Source: Desulfobacteraceae bacterium
Lineage (GTDB): Bacteria; Desulfobacterota; DSM-4660; Desulfatiglandales; Desulfatiglandaceae
Length of the DNA stretch: 6,399 nt
Reading direction: 5' to 3'
Assembly: GCA_011042035.1 (NCBI GenBank)
Contig: DQZA01000196.1
Span: 1 to 6,399 of the forward strand
Position numbers and translations under genes: made by a program. This document shows, one piece after another, positions 6,369-6,399 of this stretch (position 1 is the first letter of the stretch; the number at the start of each line of letters is the position of its first letter). The notes under the pieces are model-generated. The model ran no database searches. It had not been told where the DNA came from and saw nothing but the letters and a program-made list of their open reading frames with translations.

Positions 6369-6399
6369 GGCCCATTGAGGAAGAGCAGGCCGCAAAGCA
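6365..6399 (+). CDS. start of a further operon gene, cut by window edge
   Basis: An ATG at 6365 overlaps the livM stop as ATGA, the same coupling as between livG and livF. The frame stays open to the edge and reads MRPIEEEQAAK, eleven residues. There is no strong Shine-Dalgarno at normal distance; an AAAGAGGA-like stretch lies about 16 bases upstream, so initiation would depend on coupling. The visible residues are polar and acidic with no signal-peptide character, so it does not look like the start of an exported substrate-binding protein. Eleven residues are too few to name a family. Confidence 0.5.
   Translation, partial: MRPIEEEQAAK

Overview
The window looks like a piece of a bacterial chromosome with two divergent transcription units that share a regulatory gap of about 257 bases. 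All five well-supported genes are recognisable and their reading frames are unbroken. I see no mobile element, CRISPR array, tRNA, rRNA or phage gene. Base composition looks moderate and codon use is mixed. The coupled liv operon, the UvrA subtype and the GC-rich intergenic hairpins together suggest a free-living Gram-negative, possibly Desulfobacterota (former Deltaproteobacteria). That placement is an impression, not a demonstrated result.

Left part, minus strand (1-2764): one continuous frame of 921 codons encodes UvrA, the damage-sensing ATPase of nucleotide excision repair. It starts at 2764 and runs off the left edge without a stop. Both ABC ATPase modules and both structural zinc-finger modules are present. 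Several motifs depart from ordinary UvrA and recall the long, tandem-duplicated UvrA subtype, so the gene may continue well beyond the window.

Middle (2765-3021): the intergenic gap holds a good sigma70-type promoter reading right (TTGACA, 17-base spacer, TATGCT). It also holds a cluster of three GC-rich hairpins that would lie in the 5' leader of the liv mRNA, a weak candidate promoter for uvrA, and small inverted repeats next to the uvrA start.

Right part, plus strand (3022-6399): a tightly packed operon livG-livF-livH-livM encodes the two ATPases and two permeases of a branched-chain-amino-acid-type (HAAT family) ABC importer. livG and livF overlap by 4 bases. livF and livH are separated by 2 bases if livH starts at the GTG favoured by its ribosome binding site. 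livH and livM are 1 base apart. A further gene appears to start at 6365, overlapping the livM stop as ATGA, and is cut by the right edge. No periplasmic substrate-binding protein lies in the window, so the substrate cannot be assigned beyond the family. LivH and LivM would form the membrane channel, LivG and LivF would power it, and an unseen binding protein would deliver the ligand.

I found no convincing undescribed system. The points most worth a second look are the UvrA subtype and its missing end, the structured liv leader, and the identity of the truncated gene after livM.
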